Shown here: in pieces, positions 39,001 to 51,400 of the stretch
How positions within the stretch are numbered: position 1 is the stretch's first letter
Layout of the letters: the number at the start of each line of letters is the position of its first letter
From: Cinclus cinclus
Lineage: Eukaryota > Chordata > Aves > Passeriformes > Cinclidae
Direction of reading: 5' to 3'
DNA: 64,000 nt
Assembly (NCBI RefSeq): GCF_963662255.1
Contig: NC_085060.1
Coordinates: 5,147,630-5,211,629, forward strand
Program-made: the position numbers and the translations under genes
The notes under the pieces: generated by a model
What the model was told of the DNA's origin: nothing
Database searches by the model: none
The model's input: only the letters and a program-made list of their open reading frames with translations

Positions 39001-40798
39001 AGTACTGGAGAAGGGGGAAAAAGCAGGGTGAGCCTCTGAGCTGACTCTAATTGCCAGATCTTCCAGCCACATATTAAGGTGGAGAGGAGAAACAAACCTC
39101 ACACACAGGACTTTTTGGTATTGAGACTTTTGGAGCTTTAGGGGCCAAGTGGATATAATGTTGCTGGAGTGCATCAGTGATTCTTTACAGAGTGATGAAG
39201 GTGTTTTCATGTGAGTCAGAACACACTTGCTCATCTGTCAGCAACTGAATTTTCAGCTGGTTTCTTTGGCAGACTACCCCAAGGAGGGGGAACACTTCTT
39301 GCTCTCTGGCATGCCAGGAGCTTGTGGGTGGCTCTTGTGTTTGATTTGACTAATGGTATTCTTGTCTTCCCTCTATGTCAAGTCCATATGAATATTTTTC
39401 TGCTTTCTGAAGCTCTGTTTAATTTTGAGATGGTTTGTGTGAAATCAAGCTTTGAAATTACATTAAGGTATATAAAGGTGATAATTGCTTTGTTGCATGA
39501 TAGAGGCAGAGGACATTTTCTCTAAAGCTTTTCTTACATTCAAGGATGTATTTAACTAATAGTTCACCTTCCAAGGTTGCTGTTACTTGTTTGGTCATCT
39601 CTGTTTCCTCTTATATGAGCTGTAACAGTTGAAACTATTATTTTTGTGCCTTTCTCAGGAACTGCTTCCGCAGGCTGAATCTTCTATGAGTGACCTGTGA
39701 TTGTCTGAGAATCGTGTCATTTTTTGACAACTTCAACATATCCAATGAGTGTAGCTCTTCCTGCCTGAACAAGTGTCTGCTGTTTCCAAACACTGTGTTA
39801 TCTCCCACTCTTGGAGGTTATTATTTATGCCTTAATGGTCATTGTTACCCCTGAGCCCTGTGAGAAGTGTTTTGACTGCTGTTAACTGCTTTAATCTCGT
39901 TTTTTTTTATACAGTTATCTTTTATAGTGTCAATAATTTAGAGAAGTTTGTAGCTGCCCAGTGTGAATTTAACAGGTTCTTTTCCCTTGTCTCTTTCTCC
40001 TTGGACAGGCACATAATGTAAAACCAACTCACAGGGTAAAAATTTTAGTTCTTGGCCTGATATATCAGTATACAGATGAAGTCAAGCAGATGTTTACATT
40101 AACATTTAATTGAATTTATAACAGGCTACCACATGTTACATACATTAGTAATAAGCATTACCAAAATAAAAGAAAACATTATGCATGTGCTCTAAGTAGA
40201 AGCACGACACGAGGAAAAGATCCCTCAGTTCTTGAAATTGTTGCTGTTGATGGGATGAAAGGTGTAAAGCAGCTGTACCTGGTCATGCTTTTGCTTCCCT
40301 ACTGTTCCCAATGGAAAGGGGATCTGGCCTGTCAAAGTTAACCTCAAGGCCTTCTTGAGCCCATTAGAGGGGAACTGAAACCTTGATAAAAGAAGAATAA
40401 TCCCAATGAGTCTCAGTGTGTTTTGGAGAACTCTGCAGGCAGGGCTGGATCTGGAGATTTCTGAAGTTCACAGGAAATTTTCTGTTGGCATCACACGGTT
40501 GTGGCTGTCAAAAAATATCCGGTCATTTAAGGGACACACAGACTGCCTTGAGTGAGGGTCCCATGGTGTTAACAGCAATCAGTAGGGAAAGCTGATTTAC
40601 TGTTTTCTTTCTGTAAAGAAAAGGGGTGCTTTTCTTTATGTACATACTCTACATACTGGGGGTGGTTTCCAGGCCCTGATTTCCATCTCAGCTGTGTTTC
40701 CAATATATCACATCTAAAATTGCTGCCTGTATGAAACAACTCCTCATCTAATGACTTGTTTTTATTTACCCCTGTACTCAAAAATTGCCAGCACATCT
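36043..40798. other. Unique AT-rich DNA, no gene seen
   Basis: The frames at 36866-37273 (minus, 135 codons), 37344-37700 (plus, 118 codons) and 39211-39525 (plus, 104 codons) have no recognisable domain or splice context. A 12-bp direct repeat, aatcctattaat, occurs at 38552-38563 and 38579-38590, with a related site following, in TAAT-rich sequence. Confidence 0.5.
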
Positions 40799-40812
40799 CT
40801 ACAAGGGGGCGC
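40799..40812 (+). promoter_or_regulatory. CTCF-like binding site
   Basis: The sequence ctacaagggggcgc matches the vertebrate CTCF core (CCASYAGRKGGCRS) at 12 of 14 positions, including the critical AGGGGGCGC. The GCGC lies in a CpG-poor region, so it stands out. CTCF sites set chromatin-loop anchors. Plus orientation is assigned from the motif as written. Occupancy cannot be judged from sequence. Confidence 0.5.
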
Positions 40813-41599
40813 TAAGCTTTTCTTGTTTTCTTTTTCTGTGCTGGAATTTTGTCTGTATGCTCACTGATTCTACATATTTTTGGCTTAAATAAACTTTAGT
40901 ACTTTCTACTTCTGCTGTGTAGGTTCTCAAGTGAAGGACTGTTTTCAAATAAGATTATGAATGACTGTAACCAAACACTAATGTCAGTCCATGAAATACA
41001 GTTATAAGTGAAAATGTCAGAACTCTGTAACTTTCTGTCTGTACTTATTAATGTCCTGGATGCTCACAGCACTCTCAGGATGATATGTGTCTTGTTATTT
41101 AAAATCACAAAGTCACATATCAATAAGAGCAGTGCTCTTATTTTAGATAATACATTAATTTACCTTTATTATTATGTCCATTTCTATGAGTTGCTGATAG
41201 AAACTTTTCTCTCTGTCACTTCTGAAGACTGAAAATGAATTTTAGTGATTCAGGTAGTGTGAAGGCAAAGAGCATCTGGTAATAATAAAATTATTAGAAT
41301 TATTGGGCTGTCCACAGCAGCCATAAGAGCCATTTAGCAGAACTACAAAAGTTTATGGGGAAACTCTCAGCAGTACTCCATGCTTTTATCAGCTGAGCAT
41401 TATTTGTCTTCAGAAAGACAGAAATACCTCTCATGTTGGTAGCAAACCTTAACAAGAGATTGTGTTCAGAAATAGGTGGGGTTGTGATGTTTTATAATGG
41501 AAGTAGCTCTGGGAACTGTGAATTGCTCTTTTATCTCCATGAATTGTTGAATTTCATCTTCCAATATCAAATGCTGAGCACCAAATCTGTAACTTAAGC
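40813..41599. other. Unique AT-rich DNA, no gene seen
   Basis: One 74-codon frame (41008-41232) has no recognisable content. No repeat family is seen. Confidence 0.55.
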
Positions 41600-41820
41600 A
41601 TGCTGGAAATGGGTGAAAATTATTCCCAATCATAATTATTCATGTGATCCATTTTGGTTTTCTTCCTGTATTCTGTTTGTGTTGTGTTTATGCCAGAAGT
41701 GCCAAATTCACAAGTTTACTAAAGAAATCTTCGCCATAACTATGAATTAATGAGATACATGAGCTAGGACAAATGCAAATAATTCACTATCAGCAAATTT
41801 AAAACACATAACCTTTAACA
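41600..41820. promoter_or_regulatory. Candidate homeodomain/POU-rich element
   Basis: The patch has an exact octamer ATGCAAAT at 41773-41780, the nearby GAATTAATGAG, and further TAATTATT sites. This cluster resembles POU/homeodomain enhancer composition, but AT-rich DNA yields such words by chance, so support is weak. Confidence 0.2.
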
Positions 41821-43635
41821 TCAGGTCCCCTCACCAGTATCTCATGGATACCATGATTGTTGATGTGTGATTGTTCAGTTTTGCATCTTTTTGGCACTGA
41901 GAAGCTTAAGCACGCCGTGAATATTTTAGTCTGTCATATATTTTTGCCATTATGAAGAATCCTATAAAGTAGAACCTCAAAATCAAACATTTTGTTCCAT
42001 TTCTGATGTTTGATAATAATTTTAAAAATATGCTTTTCTGTTTGTTGTTTGCCATGGTATTTGCTGTTTCCCAAATCAAAACATGTAATGTCCACGTGAG
42101 ACCTCTTAATTTCAATTTGTCATTTATATTTTGCAAGATAAAATTTTCTTTTTCTGTTTTTTTTCCAATACACCCTCTACTTGCCATAAAATAATTATTT
42201 TCCTTAAATAATTGAATATAGTTTTTTTTATTTTGTGTATGTTTAATAAACATAAAACTCACTGTAACTGGAGAGATCGGTGAATCTTAAGTATTTATTT
42301 CTGTTTCCCTTTTAAGCTATGTTGAGTATGTTTTAATTTGTTTGTTTGCAACCAATATGATAATTCACTGTATTTCTTATTACTTGTGCCATCCACGTGT
42401 AACTTTCTGTTCTTGTACAAAAGTATGTAAGATCTCTTAGAAATCATTATGAAGTTCTGTTAAAGAGCAAATACGTTATTTGTGTGTTGCCCAAATTTTT
42501 AAAAAAGCAGGAGAGCTCCAGGTTAATTGTAAACCTCTGACATATTGCAAAAAAAAGCAAGATATAATGAAAATCTGCAAAGTGAGTCTTCATTCTAAAA
42601 AGCACAAATATTAGAAGTGAAAGGGAGTATATTAATAAGTCTGCAGATAAAATTGCAAAGACACTGAATATGCAACACAGCTAATCTTGTTTATTCAATT
42701 AATAGAAATCTAAATACGAAACATATTCTTAGACTTAGAAAATGAACACTTTATGGTCTTTGAATTGGGCATCTGGAGAAATTATACTGTATAATGAGAT
42801 ACTTTGGGTAATTTTCTGGTTCTTGGTCTTACACCATACAACAATTTGCTTAATAATCATACATAGATACAATGCAATCATACTGCTTATCTTCTCCTAG
42901 AGATGAAGTAATTCTGCTGCATTTCTGTGACTTCAAATTATGTCACTGATACTGAAATTCAGATATGAGAGCTGACGGCTGCAAAACATACCTCTGCAAC
43001 AGAAGTAGAAAAAAGCAGTAAGAAAAATTAAATTACTTATATTTTTCAATCCTTCAGTGCTTACCAAGCTTCTTATTTTTAATTAAAAAAGATAAATAAA
43101 CACCATTATATTGCATTAATTGTCTTTTCAAACAAAACAAAATAGTTGCAGCTACTATTTATATAATTATTTGAAGGCTAAAAAATATATAGCAGTTTCA
43201 AAGAATGAACTAAGTTGCTAACCATCAAAGAGAATGTTAAGAGTAAGAAAAAATTCTGATGTTTGTCTTAGAAAGACAAGTTTCCAGGATGTAAAAGGGA
43301 AATGAAGTGAAAGGTGGTCACCGTTATGTAACAGCTTCCATGAATTCAGGAGAGTTTAGGAAATAGAACTGCTGAATCAGTAAAAGCAATTTGTTGCAGT
43401 TCATTTTATTGATTCATCCTGAAGTTTATTTTCTTTCTGCTGATAATTTGGTTTGAGGTAATTCCTCCTTAGTCCCCATCAGGAAAGGCAGTTTGAGGTT
43501 CTAGGAACTCTCTCTCTCTGTGGTGGTGCAGATGCCTTGACTCACCAAGAGCACAGCAGCTGCCAGCTCTTGTCATCCTGCCAAATGTGGATTCCTGGGT
43601 GAGGAGGAAAAGGGAATACTGTTCCTAGAATTTCC
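41821..43635. other. Unique AT-rich DNA, no gene seen
   Basis: The stretch is very AT-rich. The 118-codon minus-strand frame at 41906-42262 is Lys/Asn/Ile/Phe-rich, as expected of random AT-rich sequence, and is overlapped by a plus-strand frame. No repeat family is recognised. Confidence 0.55.
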
Positions 43636-43655
43636 TTTTTTTTTTTTTTTTTTTT
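43636..43655. repeat. T20 homopolymer
   Basis: Twenty T bases are followed by cccttctgtgcag. The combination mimics a splice acceptor, but the sequence after the AG quickly meets stops and has no exon character. Confidence 0.9.
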
Positions 43656-44439
43656 CCCTTCTGTGCAGTGAAAAAAGTAATGAAATCTTGATAGATCTGA
43701 AAGAAGAGGCTTGATTTTCATTCCCAGGTGAGCAATGAGCTGAGAGACTGCACACAGTGTAGCATCTGCCAAAGTAGCTGGGCAAATTTACCTGGGCTGG
43801 AATAACTCAGAGCTCCTCCTGGGAGCTGGCTGAGATGTACAAGGGAGATGGTTATGTTATGCTGTGTGTTATGTTATGTAAGGCACTAAGAAAGCAAATC
43901 TTCCTTTAGAAATGCAATAATAGGATGATTCTAGGACATGTTGCAGAGAGAAACAGGTGTGGGGCCACTGAAAAGAAAAAGAGAAGCATGTTACTGCAAT
44001 GGTTGATTTTATTTTCTAGTAAATTGAAATTACCAAAAGAAACCCCAAACCAATGAGAAATAAGCCACCCAAAACTAAAATAAAAACAATCACCAGGCTA
44101 CAAGGAAGAAAATAGACTCCCTCAAGACCTAGAAACTGTCATGTCAGTCACTGATACGGGATAGGTTTGCTTGAAAGATTGATGCCATGTTCCCATTCCA
44201 CCTGAATTCCTCTTGCACAAGGAAGCTGTGCCTCTTCACAGGTCTGAGGAGACTTCCCTGAACAGGACTTTCTCCTGAAAAAAGCTGCCAAAGTCAATCT
44301 TGTTAAGGAAATTACATACATATTTTTAATATAATTTAGAAGCAAGTTTTTCCTCCATAATAGACACATATTTCTTCCCAACTCTTAACAGGGTTACTTT
44401 AGCTTTTAATTTTCATAACAGATGAAATAAAAGAATCAA
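43656..44439. other. Unique DNA, no gene seen
   Basis: A small direct repeat, gttatgttatg, occurs at 43851-43861 and 43868-43878. Nothing else is recognised. Confidence 0.55.
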
Positions 44440-45470
44440 AACCAATCTGATTTTTTCAAGTCTGAATGTTGGAGTTGTGTGTGTCCAGACCAATTGCTTG
44501 GGTTAAAATTACTGTGAAGTACTCAACTTCTGTGCCACATACTCCTCTGTGTTGCTTTCAAGGCAAATTTAAATGTTTAATACTTATTGAAAAATGCCGA
44601 GCTTCTATTTCATTATAGATCCATTAACCCAGCATGTTTAATGATTTAACAATAGAGAGGTAATTTATTGCTTTCAGTGCTGAGCCAGTGATTTTTGAGA
44701 AGTCTTGAAGGCTTTGCTAAATGACCACGGAGTCTATATGTTGTTCACATCTGCATGTACTGAGCAATTTCACAGTGCATTAGCTGCATTCCTCAGGTAT
44801 GCCGTGCACCCATCCACACACTGCTGTTCAATCTGCATTGGCACTGAGGGCTAAACTCGAGACTTGTGGAACTGATCACTATGTATGGAATTAATGCATT
44901 TCCGTAGAAGGGCTTAAAATTTCATTTCTGATCATAGGGTTCAATACTAAAGGAAATGCAGATCCCAGGGAAGCTTGTGACTCTGTACTGCCTGTTGTCT
45001 GAGAAGAGAGGACAGGCAGAAGCATCAAAAATCCCTTGTTTTAGATTGGCTAGTGGAGGGCTTACGCTGTCAATGGCAGAATTGGACAGCAATAACCTAA
45101 TTCCCGTGCTATGATGTGCAGTAAAGGTATTTTATAGATTTCGTTTTTGGCATTGTTCAGTTCAGTCTATTGCACCAGTAGCGTGGATTAGACCTCCCAT
45201 GACAATAGAAAATAGCTCTGGTATTGTTGAAATACCACAAATTTTAATTATCAGGAGACGTCCAACAATTTTTCTTGCATTGGTGAAATCGGACTCAATG
45301 AAGTTTTCTGGTGTGAACAGCTTCACTGACGGACAGAAATTTTGCATTATCAATCAATGCGTGTGCATCTCAGAAGAGATTAATATTCCAGCCCTGCTTT
45401 ATTACACTTTCATGTTTATAACACCTAAGATTTATTTTCTATTTGTATTATTATATATGTGTCATTCTTA
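44440..45470. promoter_or_regulatory. Candidate conserved non-coding cluster
   Basis: About 1 kb of non-repetitive sequence keeps unusually many CpGs for this window (gccgag, cacgga, gccgtg, ctcgag, tccgta, tacgct, cccgtg, ttcgtt, agcgtg, gacgtc, tcggac, acggac, gcgtgt). It also has TAAT-class sites such as ttaatgcattt at 44891-44901. The densest part is about 45170-45420. Both strands are open there for 60-90 codons, but neither frame resembles a known protein. I favour a deeply conserved regulatory element. Alignment to chicken and reptile genomes would test this. Confidence 0.35.
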
Positions 45471-46038
45471 GAATGATGCAAACTCTTTTCTTGACCCTGG
45501 AACTGCACCTTGTAAACAAGCCAGCTATTTTAATATCTGTTACTATTAAATCCATAATGAAGCTACACTAACATGCAATAAAAAATAGTTTAATATGTCT
45601 TTTAAAAATTGCATGGTAATGTTTCATGTTGTATGGCACAGGAATTTCTTTATCCTAATTTATTTCTGATAGCTGCTACATTCCCAATACTTTTCTCATA
45701 ATAAATGGAATGATAATTTATTTAGAAGTTTACTTCCTGTAGCTTGAGTGAAAAATTGGCTGACTTTACTATGCAGTTAGGCCAATATTCTTTTTTTTAT
45801 TAAAATTATTATCTAGATAGGCTTATTATTTTCTGCCTTGGGAATTATTAACCTTTGTGCAGATATACCGATGGTCTGTAAAAATAATATTTTGCTTTAG
45901 AAAAATAGATCTGTACAGCTGAACAGTAGTTTTGATGGGTTTCTTTCACTTCTGTAAAAACAAAGCCAAAGAAAGCCTGGGATGATGGATTAGGTTATAT
46001 ATCCTTATCTGTAAAGAAAGGGTTTTCTAAACCCCTCA
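45471..46038. other. Unique AT-rich DNA, no gene seen
   Basis: The sequence is AT-rich with a T8 run near 45791. No frame or repeat is recognised. Confidence 0.55.
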
Positions 46039-46396
46039 CTGAGTACTATTTTATGACATCCGCTGTCCCAAGCCCAGCAATTCTGGAGACCCAAACCCAG
46101 ATTCAGTGGATTTGGAGTTGTGTGGCTGCAGATCACTGATGCCCATGCCCTGAGCAGCCTGGGGAGCCCAGCTCTGAGAGTTCCCTGCTGGGGCTGGGTG
46201 CACGGAGCCTGACCCCACAGCTCTCCATCCCTGCTTTGGCAGGACTCGGGGCTGCTTGGGAAATGGCTCTGCTGGCTGTGGGAGAGGGATGGAACTCCAG
46301 GAGTTCTGTTCTGTTGCCTTCAGGAATAATCCCAAGTGACCCTGATACTGCTCCAGCACATTCCAAACAGCATCCCAGGGAAGAGTTGAGAATGGA
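46039..46396. other. GC-rich unclassified block
   Basis: The block is abruptly more GC-rich than its flanks. The minus strand is open for 102 codons (46051-46359) and a second minus frame overlaps it. The predicted peptides are Pro/Ser/Gly-rich and match nothing I know. The position directly beside the LTR-like terminus at 46397 suggests retroelement-derived or transposed DNA. A retropseudogene or unannotated exon is possible. Confidence 0.3.
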
Positions 46397-47405
46397 TGTG
46401 GGGGTTTAGATAAGCCCTTGCCTTTTGGCCAGGCCTGGCAGCAGGCAGTAGCTTTATTGAGACAGCCAGCACCTCAATACCCACTCTTGTTCTCAAGTTG
46501 TTTAATAATCACTGATTCCATCTATTAAAGAATAAATTATTTATTTAATAGACACAAAACTAACAGACATAAGACTTAACACAGACTATATATTACACAA
46601 GAAGAAGGACATAAATAAAGAAAAAAGGACTGCTAGTAGGTTAACATACAATGCACGATAAGGCACCTTTTACAGTTACAGCTGGCCAAGAAATATTATC
46701 AGCTTAGGGATTCAGTGTATCTTACCATCCAATTGGTGGTGGAGCACACATCAGAACCCTTTCTCCCAATTCCCAGGAAGGTAACCACGGAATTGTGTCC
46801 AAACACCAAAAGTTCCTCACAGCTTCAGGGTGTGCACGTAGAGGCTTCTGCCTTCGTGATAACTGTGCGTGCTTTTCGTCAAACAGTGTCTCTTAGTCAA
46901 GAATATTTCCTTTATCTCTCCCCGCCTTTGCTCTCCAGACCAAGATGTTGACTCTAAGGTGAGCCCATCTGGTGCCAGAGAGGACCCCTGGCTGGGCTTT
47001 CAGCCCAGGTAATCTCTTTATGCACCATCTGTCTGTGGAATGGAGGGGGCAGGGGTAGATGTCCTGCCACAGGGGGCTGAAGAGCAGCACTGGGGTTGTT
47101 CTGACGAGGTCACTTGCAGAAGGTGAGGCAGCCCTCCCCAGGAGATTTGGGAGATATGGACACAAGAGTCCAAAAAGCAGGACAAGATTCTTTGGCTGTC
47201 GTCCTGCTGAGGGCACGAGGCCGGGCAAGGCTGTGACTAAGGCAGTTAAAACACATTTTTCTGAAGGGTAGTGCCTCAGGAAGGTCTTGCCACACCACCT
47301 CACTGCGAGGTGCATCTTCCCCCTGAGGTCAGCCAGCTTGCCCAAACCCTGCTCACTTTCAGACAGAGCTTTCTGGAGCTCATGGCTGTAACCAGTACAA
47401 TGCAC
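46397..47405 (-). mobile_element. Probable ERV LTR or LTR-containing fragment
   Basis: On the minus strand, an AT-rich stretch with TATTAAATAAAT-like sequence is followed by an AATAAA signal (caataaagctactgcctgc). After a short GC-rich segment comes aaacccccaca at 46397, which would be a short U5 ending in CA. This is the layout of an avian retroviral LTR. The far end is not delimited: I find no matching TGTGGGGG inverted terminus. A 7-bp repeat, gaatgga, at 46390-46396 and 47038-47044 could be a target duplication but may be chance. The 170-codon minus frame at 46893-47405 shows no recognisable retroviral domain. Confidence 0.4.
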
Positions 47406-48416
47406 GTGTTAAATCTGCCAGCTTCCCTTTCCTTCTGCTCTCCCTTCCTTTGACCAAAACAACGCTACCTACATCCTGGCACCATTATCTCCCAAAAACT
47501 GCATTTATTCCACTGTTTCTACTTGGTCTGATTTTGGTTGAACACCATAGTTCATTTCACTGCATTTATTGGGTAGACTGATAGCTACTTTGCAAGGGTT
47601 TATTCCAAAGAGAAAAGCTGTTCATTTGATCATGACACTGAAACTGGTGAAAATTGATGGATTCACTGCTGTTTGTACCAGCTGAAGCTATGACTCAGTA
47701 CTCGTACTTTTAAATGCTACTGAGAAATACAGTTTATTTATAACATTGACATAGAATGTCCATAAAGGACAGTTTTCAAAATGTAGTCCTTATCCTTCAG
47801 CTGTATTACTGATATGAAATATGTAGAAAATATTATCATTTTAAATAATATTTCACATAGAGAGTTATCTGATTGCCACCAAAAGGCTTTGCAGCAGTTT
47901 TTAATTTAGCCTTATGTATTTTTAACATGGCAGCTGGAGCACAGCGTGCATGTGGCATATTAATAGAGGAGACTTCTAGTCAGTTCTGTCTGTTCTTGCG
48001 AAGAAAAAAGCAAGAAATAAGCAAAAATGTTTAAATTGCATGTTCTGGATAAAAGCAAGACAAAAACTGGGGCAGTGTGAGGGGATTATTTCATTATTCC
48101 ATCTCTTTTTTGTTTTTCAGGGGCTAGCTGGCTTTTTGTTTGTCTTCAATTAAACTGCTGTGGTGTGCAGTAAGAGATCTATCATTTCTCTGTCAAACAG
48201 AAAGTTGGGCTTGAAATGCAGTCTCTCTGTAAACTCAATTTTCAGTTGCTCCTCACTTTGCAAACAAGAAGGACTTTTGACTTGAAATGCCCTGCATTTG
48301 ATCACAGCATTTTGGTGCTTGTTTGTTTCTGCAAATCTGGGTCTTATTCAGCTTTTTTGAAGGTAGTGTTTAAAAACAAGCATGCACTAACTGATTAAGT
48401 ACATGAAAAATAAATG
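47406..48416. other. Unique DNA, no gene seen
   Basis: No gene is recognised. A T-rich run ending in CAG near 48119 resembles a splice acceptor, but the following stretch is short and stop-containing. Confidence 0.55.
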
Positions 48417-48463
48417 TTTTATTCTTTTATTCTTTTATTCTGGAAAAAAAAAAAGAAAAAGAA
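48417..48463. repeat. (TTTTATTC)3 and A-rich run
   Basis: Three exact copies of an 8-mer (48417-48440) are followed by A-rich sequence interrupted by G. This is simple sequence. Confidence 0.85.
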
Positions 48464-51400
48464 ACTATGTAGAGATATTGCTTTTTTTAGAGTAAGTAAC
48501 CTCACAAGCTTTAAAATAATATGTATTCAGTTCTCCCACTCTCTCATGATACTCTCATTGGAATTTTTCTGGTAGACTTCTTTTTCAAACTGAATTTTAA
48601 AATGTATATGGTTTATAGGTGATCTGGTACATTGAATAAGTTTTTCGCAGCTATTTTGATGAATAGAGTGGATCCAAAAGGAGCTCTAAAAACTCAACTT
48701 CATCAAAGATTCTTGAACTTCAAAGAAATGTTGAAGACAATACTAAAACCACTATAAAACTATGGGGAAAAGAACCAGAATTGCTTCTCATCGTTCTTCT
48801 CTTTTTATAGAAAAAAAAGTAATCCTAATGGAAAATGCAAACAGAACTCTTGGTCAACAAAGAATTTAAATTTGGGGAATGCAGGGTATAGTTTAATAGA
48901 TAATATTTCAGTTCTGGTCTAAATTTCACATCAATTTTCCTGTTAATTTAAGCATATCAAATAATGCAAAGAGTGATTTGTGGAAGTTTTTTATTCAAAA
49001 AATGGTTGTGGCCTTGAGAATCACCAATACTTCCTTGTCTGGTGATTTCCTCACAAATTCACCTCTTTTCTACCATGCTGTAATTGCATGTTCCTCAGTT
49101 GTTTGGCCTGTATTAGTCTGCTCTTGGCAAGATGAGTCTGTTTAAGTCCCTGCAGGGGACCTGCATTATATTCCTGGCTTGACACTAACAAACTGGCCAG
49201 TTTAACAAGCTTTTCTTTTTACTAAAAATAATGAGCCTAAACTGTTTTTGCGAAGTGCCTTTGAAAGCTCACATATGAAAAAAGCTATATAGCATTAGGT
49301 ATGATTTATTTTGCCTTGTAACAGAGTTCTGTTGCAGGACTGTGGCAAATCAGGGAAAGTCTGATTAAATGGATCTGTAGCACGACATCCTCTTTTCTTA
49401 AGCAAGCCAAACTCCCAAAATGTAAATACATTAAATGTCACTCTCATTAAATACACATCTTGGGACTGCTAAGAAGGATTAAGGAAGTGCAATAATCTTC
49501 ATCTTACTCTGAATAACTGCTAATGGTCAATGTGACCTGGACTCAAATTTTTATTGAAGAAGGTAAGTAAAGAGAAAATTTTCCCTTTATGAGCTCAGGT
49601 TGCCTACCTTAAAGTTAATGACCTCTGAATCAACACTTGATGGTTTAGCACATAAGCAATTTGGGCTGAGATGGAATACTTTAAACACCTATTGACATTC
49701 TGAAGCTGTTTACATTCTGACCTTTCATGACAGAATGAGTTCAGCCAGCACACAAGAGAATGTCAGAATCTGCTGCAGAAACTGACTGCAATTATGGGAC
49801 TAGAAAAGGAAACAAAGGCCTTAGGCAATATTTTTAGATTGCAGAGTGGTGGGCAGATTATGGATACAGTGCTTAATGGTGAGATGACATGCAGGTACCC
49901 TTTTTAAAGGTCACACCTGCCTGAGCTGGGAGTGGTTTGGTTTGCAGTGATGGCAGAGTCTCTTACTGAAGCTGTTTCCATTTCTGATGGCAGGCATTGC
50001 CTGCGTGATGTTCCTGAATACAGAGGTACAAAAAAATAATATTTCTGGAAGCTGGATTGCTGTTTGGCAGACTTGATGGGGTGTTAAATAGGGTTTGTAA
50101 AATTATTGTAATTTCCAGTCTGATTTCTTTACCAACTCTGTGTTTAGACTATAAACTTGATCATCAGCTGGTGCCAGTTGTTTGTTAATGTTAACCCATC
50201 CCAGCTAAATCACCTTGTTTATACTTTGCAGTATGTCATTTTATACAGTATTCTGATGTACTTGTACTCCTAGTAACGACAAGAGTTTCTTCAAAAAAAT
50301 GCAATGAGGATATGTTGACAACAATTGCTCACATATACAGATTCTCTGTTTGCTTTCTCTTTTCCATACTGGGCCACCCATAAGTTCTGAAGGAACTCAT
50401 GAATGTGAATCAGTTTTTCATTGCCCTGTTTCAAAGATGATGATGCAACCACTTTGCTTGTCAATTGTTGTTCTTAGGAAATCATAAAATCAAGTGAATG
50501 TTCTCAAACTTCAGTACCCCTTTTATTTGATTTGTGATCTGAAGGGGAAAAAAAAAGCCTTATAAGAACTATAAGAAATATATCATATGAATGTTGCATC
50601 CTTCACCATTCTTCAAGTGGTTTTGATCTTGGTGGGGGCTTAACAATATAATACGGTGCTCTGACAGCAATTATGTTGGAATTTTTGTATCAGGCATTGA
50701 GAAATGCATCCTCTTTGATTTACCTGTTACTTGCACAGTGGATCTGATGGGAAGCTTAATTGTTTCTCTGCCAGGTCTGGGTATTCTAGGACAGCTGGAA
50801 TTACTCCTGGCTGGGAGCTCCCATGAAGGACCACTCCACCATGTGTGCAGCTGCAGTGCCACAGATGTGCAGTTAAGAAGGATTTTTAACTTGGACATAC
50901 AGAAGAGATCTTGCAAGAACAAGAATCATATACACAAAATGAGCCCTCGTTTCCTTAACTTGCATCGAGTGTATTTTGCACAGTATCCCTAAAGGATGTG
51001 AAAGGCAGGCCATGCCACAGCATTTTCAGTTTCCAGACAGAGCTGTCGACTTCAGCACTCACTCTCCTCTTGTAACTGCCAACTTCTTCAAACAGGCTGT
51101 AGGCACATGCAGGCTTTTATAGTCCTTTGAATTTTTAAACAACATTAATTTAATATAATCAGATAAAACAAATCCAAAAGGCTACCCTAGTGATATGAAT
51201 AATACCTGAATTTCAAAAATAGAATATATTCAGAATAGCTGGAATATTTTATGTTTCTAATGGGCTTTGAATGATGTTATATTTATAGAACTAATCTCTG
51301 AAAAAGTTTGGCTTCTGAATTTTTTTCCTCTTTTTTTCCCTTAATAATTTCTGTTTCAGAATAATAAGTATCTGCAGAGAAGGTACTTCTGAAGGATTAT

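Noticed and set aside
43636..43670. T20 tract followed by cccttctgtgcag, a near-perfect splice acceptor
   Set aside because: The following sequence is A-rich with early stops and shows no exon composition. The signal is explained by the homopolymer.
46390..47044. 7-bp direct repeat gaatgga as a target-site duplication for a 641-bp LTR
   Set aside because: The right end would finish in TG rather than CA, and a 7-mer repeat within 1 kb is not rare, so the boundary is not supported.
47067..47082. Second CTCF-like word ccacagggggctg
   Set aside because: By my alignment it matches only about 10 of 14 consensus positions, and it lies in a GC-rich probable retroelement block.
48101..48170. Acceptor-like run ending in ttttcag and a donor-like gcagtaag about 50 bases later
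   Set aside because: The enclosed segment is short and has an in-frame stop in two of its three frames. Such pairs are frequent by chance in T-rich DNA.
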